Origin: Cyrtodaria siliqua
Taxonomy: Eukaryota > Mollusca > Bivalvia > Adapedonta > Hiatellidae
Direction: 5' to 3'
DNA length: 64,000 nt
NCBI GenBank assembly: GCA_037043455.1
Contig: JAWPHD010000001.1
Span: 1,240,001-1,304,000, forward strand
This document shows, piece by piece, positions 45,231 to 56,255 of the stretch; position 1 is the stretch's first letter, and every line of letters begins with the position of its first letter. The notes under the pieces were generated by a model. The model saw nothing but the letters and a program-made list of their open reading frames with translations. It was not told where the DNA came from and searched no databases. The translations under genes were made by a program, and so were the position numbers.

Positions 45231-45583
45231 AATTTCTTTTGTTTTCTTACTTAATTTTTGATTCGGTGGTTCCACGATATAAGGCTCTGGGTATTGTTTA
45301 ACCACTCATAGGATATGTTGTCTGCTTTTTATACGCAGGCTTCATAACCGCTGCTCCCAACTAAATTCCATTATGTTTATTTCGCTCTTCGGGTCATTTA
45401 ATTTTATTAGATACTGGGACCATACGCCGTACGACATGGGGAATACGTTAAAGAAGGATAACTCCATGTCCACCGCCATATGCATGCCATCTTCGGGATG
45501 GTTAAAATTGTGTGCTGTTGATTTTATGAATATTGAGTTCTGCTCCATCCGGGGTTAGAGGGCGTGAGCGGTAGCTAGCATAT
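45231..45583 (+). mobile_element. pLTR-B, plus strand, truncated in hairpin 1
   Basis: Contains 'gattcggtggttccacga', 'ggatatgttgtctgcttttt', 'ccatacgccgtacgacatgg' and 'gggcgtgagcggtagctagc'. It stops inside the hairpin 1 loop and joins a minus-strand RT fragment. Open frames 45,342-45,558 are pLTR. Confidence 0.8.
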
Positions 45584-45783
45584 ATAAAGGCTTCAATAAC
45601 ATCTGCCTGGGTATCTGGTGAAAGACTCAACATGAAATCTCTTTCATAGCAATATAAATATGCGACGAGGGGTGCACAGTTCGTACCCATAAGGGATACC
45701 AACAATGTGTCTATAAACGGAGTCCCATACCTGAGGAACATACTATCTAATAGAAAAAATAAGTCATTCACAAACTTCATGGT
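45584..45783 (-). pseudogene. Naiad RT palm fragment
   Basis: Minus strand: NDLFFLLDSMFLRYGTPFIDTL, then VSLMGTNCAPLVAYLYCYERDFMLSLSPDTQADVIEAF (read as GTNCAPLV, CYERDFML and SPDTQADVIEAF). It carries the motif after the RT fingers but ends before YLDD. It is bracketed by pLTR-B pieces in opposite orientations. Confidence 0.85.
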
Positions 45784-45962
45784 AAAAAAAGAGTATGATA
45801 ATGGACCTTTGTAAACGGCCGAGCACGACACATACGAAATATTGCAGTCTCGGTTTGATTGAGACTGTTCATGAGTGGTAGTGAAATTATGCTAGCTACC
45901 GCTCACGCCCTCTAGCCCCGGGTTGAGCAGAAACTCAATATTCACAAAATCAACAGCACAAC
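45784..45962 (-). mobile_element. pLTR-B 3' part
   Basis: Minus strand with both hairpins intact (CAGTCTC..GAGACTG and GGTAGTG..TAGCTACC region) and 'ccccgggttgagcag'. Confidence 0.8.
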
Positions 45963-45964
45963 AT

Positions 45965-46225
45965 TTTAACCAAAATTTTGATTCAGATTATGAGGCCCAC
46001 CCAATAAAGCCTTTTTGTGTGTGGTAAAATATAAACACACAACAGAAAGTTGTTCATGTAATGCTTTGCTATCATTCTTGTTCTAGAAACAACAAAAGAT
46101 ATCAGACAAGTTTTGTATTTAAACTAGCTAAATTATGAATATGCTTTTCTAAATTACACAGTTGTGTCTAGCTTTTCTTACCCAAGACAATATCTAATAT
46201 AGCAATGTAACACAAAGAAAAAACT
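45965..46225 (-). repeat. Dispersed repeat E, copy 1
   Basis: Reverse complement of 53,355-53,615: 'gaggcccacccaataaagcc', 'aaagttgttcatgtaa', 'gatatcagacaagtttt' and 'acccaagacaatatctaatat'. About 260 bp, no protein. Probably a MITE-sized element. Confidence 0.75.
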
Positions 46226-46327
46226 ACAAGCGGGCCTCAATTTATATACCTGAGTTGATCGGTCATGGAGCGTGCAGTCAGTAAATAAACAAGATTCCCA
46301 TGCTTTTTCACAGAGCAAGTAGCGATG

Positions 46328-46802
46328 GGAAATAATGTCCTTAATTGTGCGATGACCGGACAGGCTGTGGACCCTATGATGACATATACATGAAGCCCAA
46401 AAGGACTGTAACGTTTGATGTTTGTATGCAATCTTGTCTTGCCGTGCCCTCAATCGTTTGTTCTCTTGTTGCTCTGGCTCCTGCCAAGTCACTGAGTACC
46501 TTCTTTGTGGCTTTCTAGGGCTTTTTTTTGTTTTATATTTATATATACACAAGCATCTTTTGTTTTAATTATATTGCCTATAAATGCTGCCTTTTTGGTT
46601 AGAGGTTGGTTAAACCCCCAGCGGCCTTTTCTGACACTCACCGTTCCAAGGTGGTAGCCCGATTGTCAACACATTTTTTGTGTTTTTGACGTCATATGCC
46701 TCTATTCCTTTGCCATTCATGTTTGTCGTTACGTGTTTTGCGGTTTTTGTGTTCTGTGTTCTGTGAAAGCTGCCTTTCCTGTTCGACTTTTATACTTATT
46801 TC
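46328..46802 (+). mobile_element. Naiad N1 RT tail and 3' UTR
   Basis: 'gcgatgaccggacaggctgt' to 'ttcgacttttatacttatt'. A roughly 90-nt stretch around 'gagattagatcatggc..gtgaggtttggtgc' is deleted ('ggttagaggttggttaaacc'). Minus frames 46,178-46,552 are non-coding. Confidence 0.8.
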
Positions 46803-46948
46803 TAAAACGATTTACGTAGGCGTCATCATAGGGTCCACAATGTGTCCGGTCATCACACAATCAAAGATGAAAGCATAGTAGCGAAGTGTAAATGGGTCAA
46901 CCACTAAACATGCATTAATGATAGGGTCATAACCTCTTTTGATAAACT

Positions 46949-47043
46949 TGCTACCGCTCATGAACAGTCTCAATCAAACCGAGACTGCAATATTTCGTAT
47001 GTGTCGTGCTCGGCCGTTTCCAAAGGTCCATTATCATACTCTT
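46949..47043 (+). mobile_element. pLTR-B fragment inserted in the Naiad copy
   Basis: Plus-strand 'gctaccgctcatgaacagtc' to 'ccattatcatactctt' interrupts the minus-strand RT C-terminal region between 'ttttgataaactt' and 'gttaacatgtttagtaaaga', which are contiguous in other copies. Confidence 0.85.
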
Positions 47044-47289
47044 TGTTAACATGTTTAGTAAAGATGGTATGAAAATGATTATGACCAAGGATCTTTAAAT
47101 CAAATCACCACAGAAGTCTGGTTGTGATACATGTAGTACTTGTCACAGAAGAGTTCATAAATTACTTTTATGTTTTAATAGTAGATCATGGTTACGATAA
47201 TAAAATATTTCAAAGGTTTTTCGAAGTTTATGGTAACGGTAGCCCTGCTGGAGTAGCTTTTTAGTCATACAAATATTACGAATATTAAA

Positions 47290-47385
47290 AAAAGATATAA
47301 AAATCGAACAGTAAAAGTAGCATTCAAGGACAACAGTCAACGACAAACACACACAGAAAAAAATAACAACTTTAAATATGAATAA
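47290..47385 (-). mobile_element. Naiad N1 3' terminus nested in the Naiad copy
   Basis: 'aaagatataaaaatcgaaca' to 'actttaaatatgaataaa' lies between 'attacgaatatt' and 'agtcctcgactcg', which are adjacent in the copy at 1.86-1.92 kb. About 96 bp, 5'-truncated. Confidence 0.85.
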
Positions 47386-50300
47386 AAGTCCTCGACTCGA
47401 CTACAAGCTCTGGAGAAACGAATAAGATGAGAAACAAAGCTTTTGGAACATCTCCATTTAAATGGGGATAATTAACAATATCAAAGTTAAAACAATCTCT
47501 CTTGTCTTAGATTTTACTACTTATTTCGCCATTTTCAATAGAGAGATGTATCAAGACAAGACGCAATTATATCTGAAAGGTTAGCTTTGTTTAGTTGAAG
47601 TTCTTTAGGATATATATTATTAACCGTAGTAGATAAGCAAATATTGTCAATGTTCAATATGTCAAGAAGCAATAGTATCTGAAATGTTGGCTTTGTTTAG
47701 TTGAAGTTCCTTAGGATATATATTATTACCCGTAGTAGATAAGCAAATATTGTCAATGTTCAATATGTCATTCAAATACTGAGAGGTGTCATTAAAGGCT
47801 TCAATTACATCTGCCTGTGTAATCGGATGAAAGACAAAACATGAAATATCTTGCAGAGCAATACAAAAACAAATCTGCAACAATGGGTGCACAGTTCGTA
47901 ACTATAGGGATTCCAACAATTCGTTTATAAACGGTAGTTCCATACATGACGAAAACAGTAATAGAAAAATAAGTGATTTACAAACTCATAGTGTATTTGT
48001 CCAAACTGCTGTTAATATTGTTACAGGCCAAATATGTAGTATTTTCCCTAGCAAACGTTTTTTGAATGAGAGCAATAAACTTGTCTTTGAGAAGGTGGTG
48101 TGTTAAGGTTGTATATGATGTAGAAAAATCATAAGAACTTATAGATGAAGCTTGACGTTTTGCAAATTTTATCAAAAACGTCGCCTGGATTTATAATAGA
48201 CCAAAATCCCAGAGTTTTCATAAGTTTTAGCACACTATTGTTTAACGTGATCTTTAACGGCAGTAAAACAAGAATTTAAAGGTTGGATGTGTTTCTGGTG
48301 GTGCAGGCACCAGAATTTGAAATAAAGCGGGCCTTAATCGGATTTTAAAGTCATTTAGGAATCCAGTACATACTGTGCAGTTTGTTTTGCTTTTTGTCTA
48401 CCCCAGCTTTGAAAGTAATCCACCGAGTGATGTTTGTGGAAACAACATCACCCTCAGTGGATTAAACTGGAGTATACGAATGAGTGCTTCTGAGTTCCGG
48501 AGATAACATATTGACGTAGTGTAGGCGTCAAACAATAATTACATTATTAGCTGCTTTATCAGCAGGAACTAAAACAAATTTATTATGCAATTCTTGAATA
48601 CCCGATTTTATATTACGAAACGAAAACCTAGGTCTCTGAGGAATTAAAGAAGGGTTAGCATTATAAAAGTTAATAAGCGTATCTACAATTTTAAAAATTG
48701 ACTTTTTTTTCAAAGTTGAAATAGAGTTTGGGTACGCATGTTTTCTACGACACAGTTTTATATTAAAACCCTCAATGGATTGGGCGATCTGAACACGACA
48801 TGCATTCTTAGGACCTTTAGAAAACAGATGCCGAATAATATCAAAATTATCAGTGTTGACATGACATTCTGGAGTACAGCAAAATGTCGATGTATTACAC
48901 GCACATTCCTTAGGAGTTGATTTACTATATCAAGGTCAGAAACTATTTTGTTGTAGTTGAAAAAAATGTGTCTAATTTTTTTGTTTATACTTTTAACAAA
49001 TTACAGTATTTTCTGAATTTTTGAAATATTTAGGATTAGAATCAACTACATGAGTATCTCGAAAAATGCTAGGCATGTCAATTAAATCAATATCCTTATT
49101 AAGATATAGTATTTTGAGAAAATGCCCGACGTAATCAGCTTCTTTGTCAATATGGTCGTAGAACATGTTGCGTGCAGCTTTGAATTATGGCAGCTGTGTT
49201 ATACAAAGGATCTGTACGAATGAAAATTGTGTCTGCTTCCTCGTCGATCAACATAGGGGGAGAAATGGACAAAGAGGCAAAACGTGAAAACATTAGAGTG
49301 CTTTCTAGACTGTTTAAAAATAGTATACAAATCAGTGATTGACATAGTTGCACGCGATTTACGTTTGAGGTTACCATTACGCCTACGATCATGAGATCTA
49401 GAGTTACGCTTTTGAATAGAAAAATGTCAATATTAGGATCATTTGAAATATTTCCTTTTTGATAAATATTGTCATTAAGGTCGAGTGGATATATTGTCTG
49501 TAAGATTTTCATCCACTTAAGTTCTGCAATATGTCTAGCTTTTATTTTAATTTAAAAGCTTTTAGTAGCATCGTTATCATCAATTAAATATTCAACCGCT
49601 TGAACAGTAACGTTTCTAAAAGTACGACCTGGCTGACTGACTGGTACAAGTAATTTTTGAACGTTTTAGGATTACCTGCATTATATTTATGTTCACAAAT
49701 TCAAACTTTTAAAGATCGATGTGTTTGTCTAACATATTGTTTACCACGACGTGGTGCATTTTAATTCAAAACACAAATGACGTGAGATGTACGTCAATCA
49801 ACATTTGAAGCTAGACATACATTAAACATTCTACCATTAACTAATTATTTGATACTGGACTTGCAAGTTAAATAATTGCAACAAATGCACCTCTTAACAT
49901 TGCACTTACTAATAGAGGGAAACACCATGCGTCTTGAGCTAAACGAATTCTGAAAGGAGACTTTTATATGGTATATCCTCAAAACAGGTGTTTCAAGAGG
50001 AGAAACTGAAACTTTTGAGCCGTTATCAAAAGTCCTGGTAATATTATTAGAAGGAACGTGAAACGAGGTTGACGAAAGTAGATTTAAAGGTGCAATGCGT
50101 ACATATGGTTTACTTCTAAGAAATGAAGAATTATTTTGTGCAATTTGTATTGATGGCGCAGAGTGTTACCGAAGAGGATAACAATTTATTCAAGTGGTTT
50201 TTCTAGTAGACTCATGTATGCAATTTGGAAAGTAATACCATTCTGTGAAAAGCGAAATAAGGGCCAATTAGTAGTTATTAGAGATACGAAATAAACTCGT

Positions 50301-50399
50301 TTCAAAGATCCATCATAAATAATATTTGTATAAATATGGACGGTTAAAAGAGGTCTAAACTCACACGGCACAAACAACATTATTGTGGTAATAAAAGTA

Positions 50400-50527
50400 G
50401 ATAACACAATCGAACAGGAAAAGTAGAAGACATCACAAACACACACTGGTTGCCAATATGGCTACCGCTTTGGAACGGTCAGTGGCAAAAAAGGCCGCTT
50501 GGGGTTTAAACCAGGTTCTAGGATGTT
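50400..50527 (-). mobile_element. Naiad N1 3' end, internally deleted
   Basis: 'cacaatcgaacaggaaaagtag' fused to 'aagacatcacaaacacacac', then 'ggaacggtcagtggcaaaaa' to 'taaaccaggttctaggatg'. It lies just upstream, in element orientation, of the copy at 46.8-50.4 kb. Confidence 0.75.
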
Positions 50528-50929
50528 TCAAACATCAAGGCATATCTCGACTATGTCGTGTACATGTAAAGTTATGTGTTTCGCTTTGCTTCCATTACCA
50601 CTTTAGATATTACTCGTACTATAATTTTATTATGAAACAAAGCTTAAGTTTGTATACCAAATATACGAAATAGGCTCGTGTATTAAATGACAGTATTGTT
50701 GATGTGGCGAAACGAAGAGTACTGACACGCTATAGGTTTGAAGTAAGATACCCTTCAGAACAGAAATATAAAAGAAGCAACTTCATTTCTGATAAAAAAA
50801 ATAACTTACATTGTTGTTTTAAATTTACAGAAGTGATAAAGGCACATTCGAATAAGCCTTTGTTTTATATTTTACTGAAGAATAATGCATATGTTAATAT
50901 GTTCTTTTCTGAGTTTCACATGTAAGCAA
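50528..50929. other. No gene recognised
   Basis: Two short plus-strand frames (50,458-50,673 and 50,704-50,925) without motifs. The first begins in Naiad UTR sequence. Not called as genes. Confidence 0.35.
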
Positions 50930-51089
50930 AAAACTATTGTTTGTGCCATTGTCTAGTCCATCAAACTGTTTAAAAGGAACATAAACTTATGAAGCATATT
51001 AGCATAATTGTTTGGTTTGCGTAGTTCAGAAACGTATTCCACTAAAGTGGCAGTAAAACAGGAATATGATCAAACTATAGTTCTTACTA
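50930..51089 (+). repeat. Flank of the minisatellite element
   Basis: Matches 42,120-42,260 over 'cttatgaagcatattagcataatt / cttattgagcacatcagcttaatg' and 'ggaatatgatcaaactatagttctta / ggaatataatcaaactaaagttccta', so both loci are copies of one element that carries the 28-bp array. Confidence 0.65.
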
Positions 51090-52885
51090 CAGGGATTATA
51101 TGCATTATTTCCTACAACAGGGTACATACGCCATATTTCCTACTACGGGATATATACGCCTTATTTCCTACAACAGGGTACACTACCACAATGTACATAC
51201 GCCTTATTTCCTACAATAATGTAAATATGCCTTATTTCCTACCACAGGGTACATACGCCTTATTCCTACCACAGGGAACATACGCCTTATTTCCTACTAC
51301 AGGGTACGTACGCCTTATTTCCTACTACATCGTTCATACGCCTTATTTCCTATCACAGTGTGCATATGCCTTATTTCCTACCACAGGGTGCATTCGCCTT
51401 ATTTCCTTCCACAAGGTACATACGTCTTATTTCCTACCACTGGGTGCATACGTCTTATTTCCTACCACAGGGTGCATACGCCTTATTTCCTACCACAGGG
51501 TACATACGCCTTATTTCCTACCACAGGGTACAAACGCCTTATTTCCTACCACAATGTAAATATGCCTTATTTCCTACCACAGGGTACATACGACGTATTC
51601 CTTCCACAGGGTACATACGCCTTATTTACTACCACAGGGTGCATACGCCTTATTTTCTACCACAGGTGCATACGCCTTATTTCCTACCACAGGGTACATA
51701 CACCTTATTTACTACCACAGGGTGCATACGCCTTATTTCCTACCACAGGGTACATACGACTTATTCCTACCACAGGGTACATACGCCTTATTTACTACCA
51801 CAGGGTGCATACGCCTTATCTCCTACCACAGGTGCAAACGCCTTATTTCCTACCACAGGGTACATACACCTTATTTACTACCACAGGGTGCATACGCCTT
51901 ATTTCCTACCACAGGGTACATACGACTTATTCCTACCACAGGGTACATACGCCTTATTTCCTACCACAGGGTACATACACCTTATTTCCTACCACAGGGT
52001 GCATTCGCCTTATTTCCTTCCACAAGGTACATACGTCTTATTTCCTACCACTGGGTGCATACGTCTTATTTCCTACCACAGGGTACATACGCCTTATTTC
52101 CTACCACAGGGTACATACGCCTTATTTCCTACCACAGGGTACAAACGCCTTATTTCCTACCACAATGTAAATATGCCTTATTTCCTACCACAGGGTACAT
52201 ACGACTTATTCCTTCCACAGGGTACATACGCCTTATTTCCTACCACAGGTGCAAACGCCTTATTTCCTACCACAGGGTACATACATCTTATTTACTACCA
52301 CAGGGTGCATACGCCTTATGTCCCACCACAGGGTACATACGACTTATTCCTACCACATGGTACACACGCCTTATTTCCTACCACAGGGTACATACACCTT
52401 ATTTACTACCACAGGGTGCATACGGCTCATATCCTACCAAAGGGTACATACGACTTATTCCTACCACAGGGTACATACGCCTTATTTCCTACCACAGGGT
52501 ACGTACGCCTTATTTCCTACTACATCGTTCATACGCCTTAATTCCTATCACAGTGTGCATATGCCTTATTTCCTACCACAGGGTGCATACGCCTTATTTA
52601 CTACCACAGGGTACATACACCTTATTTACTACCACAGGGTGCATACGCCTTATTTCCTACCACAGGGTACATACGCCTTATTTACTACCACAGGGTGCAT
52701 ACGCCTTATTTCCTACCACAGGGTGCATATGCCTTATTTCCTACCACAGGGTGCATACGCCTTATTTCCTACCACAGGGTGCATACGCCTTATTTCCTAA
52801 CACAGGGTGCATACGCCTTATTTCCTAACACAGGGTACATACGCATTATCTCCTACCACAGCATGCATACGCTTTATTTCCTACC
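51090..52885. repeat. 28-bp minisatellite (about 64 units)
   Basis: Monomer 'gggtacatacgccttatttc' followed by 'ctaccaca', 28 bp, some units 24-27 bp. With a period of 28 and no stop in the unit, all three plus-strand frames stay open for hundreds of codons (up to 393) and give one 28-residue motif in rotation, so the frames are not evidence of a protein. Segments near 51,391 and 52,002 are long near-identical duplicates (offset 611 bp), and 51,304 and 52,499 another pair (offset 1,195 bp), showing growth by block duplication. Confidence 0.95.
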
Positions 52886-53354
52886 AGACTGTAACTTTGC
52901 CTAAATGTATTCAAATATAATTCAAGTATAGTATTGTCGCATAACAAACATGGACATAGAAGGTTGGTTAGGTTTATTAATGATTAAGTGTTACAGTCGT
53001 TTTTTCCACGCATACTTCTACTTTAATATTCGTACAAATTGAATCAAAAAGAGACTGTTTAATCAAAACCTCGTCGAAAGTGTCTAAAACAACTTAGATC
53101 AAGGGCCCTTATCTCAATTTTCCTCAATATTACTTGTATAGGAGATATTGTTATTGATTTTTATTCTCCTGCCCACGCTGGCGCATCTGGTATACAACGT
53201 CAGAGGTTATAAGCAATGTTAGTTAATCTGCCAGTTCCAACGGGAAACCTATTGTTGAATTTCAATAAATGAATTGTTTCTCGGTAACTTAAGGACATAT
53301 TTCCTAATATTTCCCATTGCTAATTGGTCATTGAAAAAGCTTGGGAATTATGTT
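52886..53354. other. No gene recognised
   Basis: No repeat or frame that I can name. Confidence 0.4.
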
Positions 53355-53615
53355 TATTTTTTTTCTTCGTGCTACATTGCTATATTAGATATTGTCTTGG
53401 TTAAAAAAAGCTAAACACAACTTTGTAATTTAGAAAAGCATATTCATAATTAAGCTAGTTGAAATCCAAACTTGTCTGATATTTCTTTATTGTTCCTAGA
53501 CCAAGAATGATAGCAAAACTTTAAATGAACAACTTTCTGTTGGGTGTTTATATTTTACTGCAAATACAAAGGCTTTATTGGGTGGGCCTCAATCTGAAGT
53601 AAAATTGAATATCAC
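53355..53615 (+). repeat. Dispersed repeat E, copy 2
   Basis: Reverse-complement partner of 45,965-46,225, about 80% similar by eye across its length. Confidence 0.75.
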
Positions 53616-54224
53616 AATGTTCTCATGAAATTGTATGGCTAACAGAGATTTACAGTTACCTATAGAAATTCTCTCCACCCACCCCCACACCCCACCCGCC
53701 CAAATAAAATAGGCTCGAAATATGTCCTTAAAGCTGTACAGTCCCTATTAGAACTTATAATAACTCATGAATATGAATGAGTCACGTGTGAAGTAATTTC
53801 AAATCGACGAACACCCAACGAACCAAAAGTCGGTATATAAGCAGAAATCGATGCGTAAAGTTTCACATTTTCATTTAGCCTCCGTACAGGTAACATCGAT
53901 AAATATACGGCTCCAGAATATATGTGATAAAAAAATAGCCTTGCACTTGTAAATTTTGAAAGATGTACGCTGACCACTAGACCACTGATATTTATTAGTA
54001 TGTTGTAGCATTTTTAACACTAAATAGGCATTACGTAATAACAAGCGCGCGCACACAAACTCATCAAGCGCTAAATAACAAGTCGAGATTTGATTGTTTT
54101 GAGGCGAAGTATTAGTTGCATATTGATAACATACAGTATTACACCAGGCAATGTTAATTTACACGTGCGACAATATGGACTACATATTTATTGATCCATC
54201 TTTTGTTGCTTTCAAATATGTTAA
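53616..54224. other. No gene recognised
   Basis: A C-rich run ('ccacccacccccacaccccacccgcc') at 53,675-53,700. The minus frames at 53,765-54,056 show no domain. Confidence 0.4.
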
Positions 54225-54765
54225 AGAGTATGATAATGGACCTTTGGAAAAGGCCGAAAACGACACATACGAAATATTGCAGTCTCGGTTTGACTGAGAC
54301 TGTTCATGAGCGGTAGTGAAATATGTTAGCTACCGCTCACGCCCTCTAGCCCAAGGTTGAGCAGAACTCAATATTAATAAAATCAATAATAGTACAAAAT
54401 TTTAACCATCCCGAAGATGGCATGCATATGGCGGTGGACATGGAGATTAATCTCCCCCATGTCGTACGGCGTATGGACCCAGTATCTAATAAAAATCTAT
54501 GCCCCGAAGAGCGAAAAAAACATAATGGAATTTAGTTGGGAGCAGCGGTTATGAAGCCTGCATATCACAAGTAACAGTCAAAAGACTAAATTAAAAAGCA
54601 GACAACATATCCTATAATTGGTTAAACAATACCCAGAGCCTTTAATCGGCCGGAGTAGTGGAACCACTGAATCGAAAATTAAGTAAGAAAACAAAAAAAA
54701 TGAAAAAGCACCACCGATAATTAAATATAGGTATCGGGCTCAGCGATCTCCAAAATACCTCCAAG
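54225..54765 (-). mobile_element. pLTR-B, solo copy
   Basis: About 540 bp of the unit, minus strand, from 'agagtatgataatggac' to 'ctcagcgatctcca'. Hairpin 1 (10 bp) and hairpin 2 are intact; the block 'gtgtggcggcagtaaaacg' is missing. No RT is attached on either side. Confidence 0.85.
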
Positions 54766-54814
54766 TTATTTTGCTTCATAATAGATGGTAGTTAGTATAC
54801 TATGTTCTTAAGTA

Positions 54815-54885
54815 GCGTTGTAGTTCAATGGATAGAGCAACGGACTTGAAATCAGAAGGTCGTGTGTTCGAGCCCCGAAATAAGC
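54815..54885 (+). other. tRNA-like sequence (SINE head or tRNA pseudogene)
   Basis: 'tagttcaatggatagagc' resembles an A box/D arm and 'gtgttcgagccc' a B box, with 'gacttgaaatc' between them (serine-like anticodon arm). The T-arm and acceptor stem do not pair properly ('gtgtg' against 'gcccc'), so I do not call a functional tRNA. Confidence 0.5.
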
Positions 54886-55439
54886 TTAAAAAAAATCTGT
54901 AAAAACTACTGTTACCTCTGTAAAGGTACGATGTGCACTGGTCGATTTATATACAGTATGATATTCCTGCGCTATATTTGCTCGCTTAAACATCCGATTT
55001 CGACATGAGCTGGTGAACATGCAGTTACAAATAATGACACGCCTACAAAGAAGAAATCGATTGATATAGGGACTCTGTAGCTTCATATAAGACAGTGACA
55101 TAATGGTAACATATACGGTAAGTATATCTAGCTATAAATGCAGTTTTTTAATATGTGCCCTTGGAAGGTTTTAATTTGTCACGCAGTTGTTCGTAGATAA
55201 AAGTACAAACCCGTCCTATTTTTATGCTCACAGTAGTAATACATTTTTTTTTCCAAATAGCAAACACACTTCTGGCACATCGTTAGCTGATATAATGAAC
55301 CTAAACTACGAATTGATTTTACATTTCAAATTCATTCGCCTACGCCAATAAACGTTACAAGACGCTAATTACGCTTCTCAAAAATAATCTAAAAAGGATA
55401 TATGTCCCAAGAATATCCTGTTTAAATTACAGATACGTG
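54886..55439. other. No gene recognised
   Basis: No recognised repeat or domain. The minus frame 54,886-55,101 has none. Confidence 0.4.
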
Positions 55440-55725
55440 GATCCTTGAAATATCCCTTTTCAGTATGTATTAACATTCGCACTAGAGTTCGTTTAGATCA
55501 GGGTGGCGGCTAATGAACATTTGTGCTGTATTTTATTGTCCTTTCGAATCATCGAGCAAAAATTACGTGGCTTTGAAGTAGAATACCACAAAAGCCGGAG
55601 CTAGGGGGCGTGCAAAGTGTTTTGTTATTACATTAACAGACGCAATAAAACCTAGCATGTTGCTTTATTCTCTTGGTGGTGTGTGTTGCTTCCAACGGAT
55701 CTCCCTTTTCAGCATGTATTATATA
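55440..55725 (+). mobile_element. pLTR-A, old diverged copy
   Basis: Ordered pLTR-A words with many changes: 'gggtggcggct', 'gtggctttgaagtagaatacc', 'gccggagctagggggcgtg', 'cagacgcaataaaacc' and 'ttccaacggatctccc'. Hairpin 1 is degraded. Confidence 0.7.
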
Positions 55726-55819
55726 TGCAGTATTACAAGAGGTAATGATATAGAACTTACTAAAATTAGACGTCGCCTAATTAGTTTCTTAGACACAAAA
55801 TTACTATTGTTTGTTTAGT

Positions 55820-56255
55820 TATGCCTCAAAACATTTTACAGTAACATACTAGTGTTTATTCTAGTTATTGCTCCTGACATATTACAGTAACATACTACTG
55901 TTTATTTAGTTATGGTTCAAAGAAATATAAAAAGATCGGACAGGGAAAGTAGCCTTCAAGGAGGACACTCAACCACAAAACACAGAAACAAACATGCAAA
56001 CAGACAAACAAGAAGGCAAAAGTAATAATAAAAGCAAACGACATCGCAAACACAAAAGGGTTGACAATAGGGCTACCGCCTTGGAACGGTCAGTACATGT
56101 TACAGTAACATACTAGTGTTTATTTAGTTATGCCTCAAAACATTTTACAGTAACATACTAGTGTTTATTTTAGTTATGGCTCAAGACATTTTACAGTAAC
56201 ATACTAGTGTTTATTTTAGTTATTGCTCCAGACATATTACAGTAACATGCTGCCT
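55820..56255. repeat. 46-bp minisatellite interrupted by a Naiad end
   Basis: Units of 'ttttacagtaacatactagtg' followed by 'tttattttagttatggctcaagaca', about five copies, broken at 55,923-56,094 by a minus-strand Naiad terminus. Confidence 0.8.
55923..56094 (-). mobile_element. Naiad N1 3' end inside the minisatellite
   Basis: 'aatataaaaagatcggacagg' to 'ccgccttggaacggtcagt'. Minisatellite text on the two sides is continuous apart from the insertion. Confidence 0.85.

Larger units (their letters stand above)
46812..50395 (-). pseudogene. Naiad-type Penelope-like element, most complete copy: GIY-YIG nuclease + RT
   Basis: Minus strand, 5' to 3'. N-terminus about 50,390-49,930. Cys-rich block KCNVKRCICCNYLTCK (49,905-49,850). 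GIY-YIG-like nuclease about 49,845-49,560: HVICVL, a frameshifted KCTT..GKQYVRQT (family form QYVGQT), ICEHKYNAGNPKTFKNYLYQ, then VTVQAVEYL. Segment KARHIAELKWMKILQTIYPLDLN. Basic linker and LIDEEADTI region. CxC motif ECAC at about 48,897-48,908, followed by CCTPECH. RT: HLFSKGPK, CRRKHA, KFVLVPADKAANNVIIV with a TGA at 48,528-48,530, MYWIPKLH, FARENTTYLACNNI, the YLDD region, ELQLNKANIS, KKLLQQGYRYHKLRK, and the C-terminus at 46,812. This nuclease-first order is that described for Naiad PLEs. Several stops and frameshifts, a 107-bp duplication (47,560-47,780) and two insertions show that it is dead. Confidence 0.85.

Noticed and set aside
49701..49703. TGA within the GIY-YIG domain (LKV-TGA-ICEHK) as selenocysteine
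   Set aside because: The position is expected to be Arg; CGA to TGA is a common CpG decay change.
51360..52828. Open frames up to 393 codons that look like a repetitive protein
   Set aside because: Three overlapping frames give the same 28-residue pattern because the 28-bp unit has no stops and a period not divisible by 3. There is no unique sequence, signal peptide or conserved start.
51090..52885. CRISPR-like array
   Set aside because: Units are contiguous 28-bp repeats without unique spacers, in eukaryotic DNA.
54815..54885. Functional tRNA-Ser
   Set aside because: A and B box words are present, but the T arm and acceptor stem do not pair.
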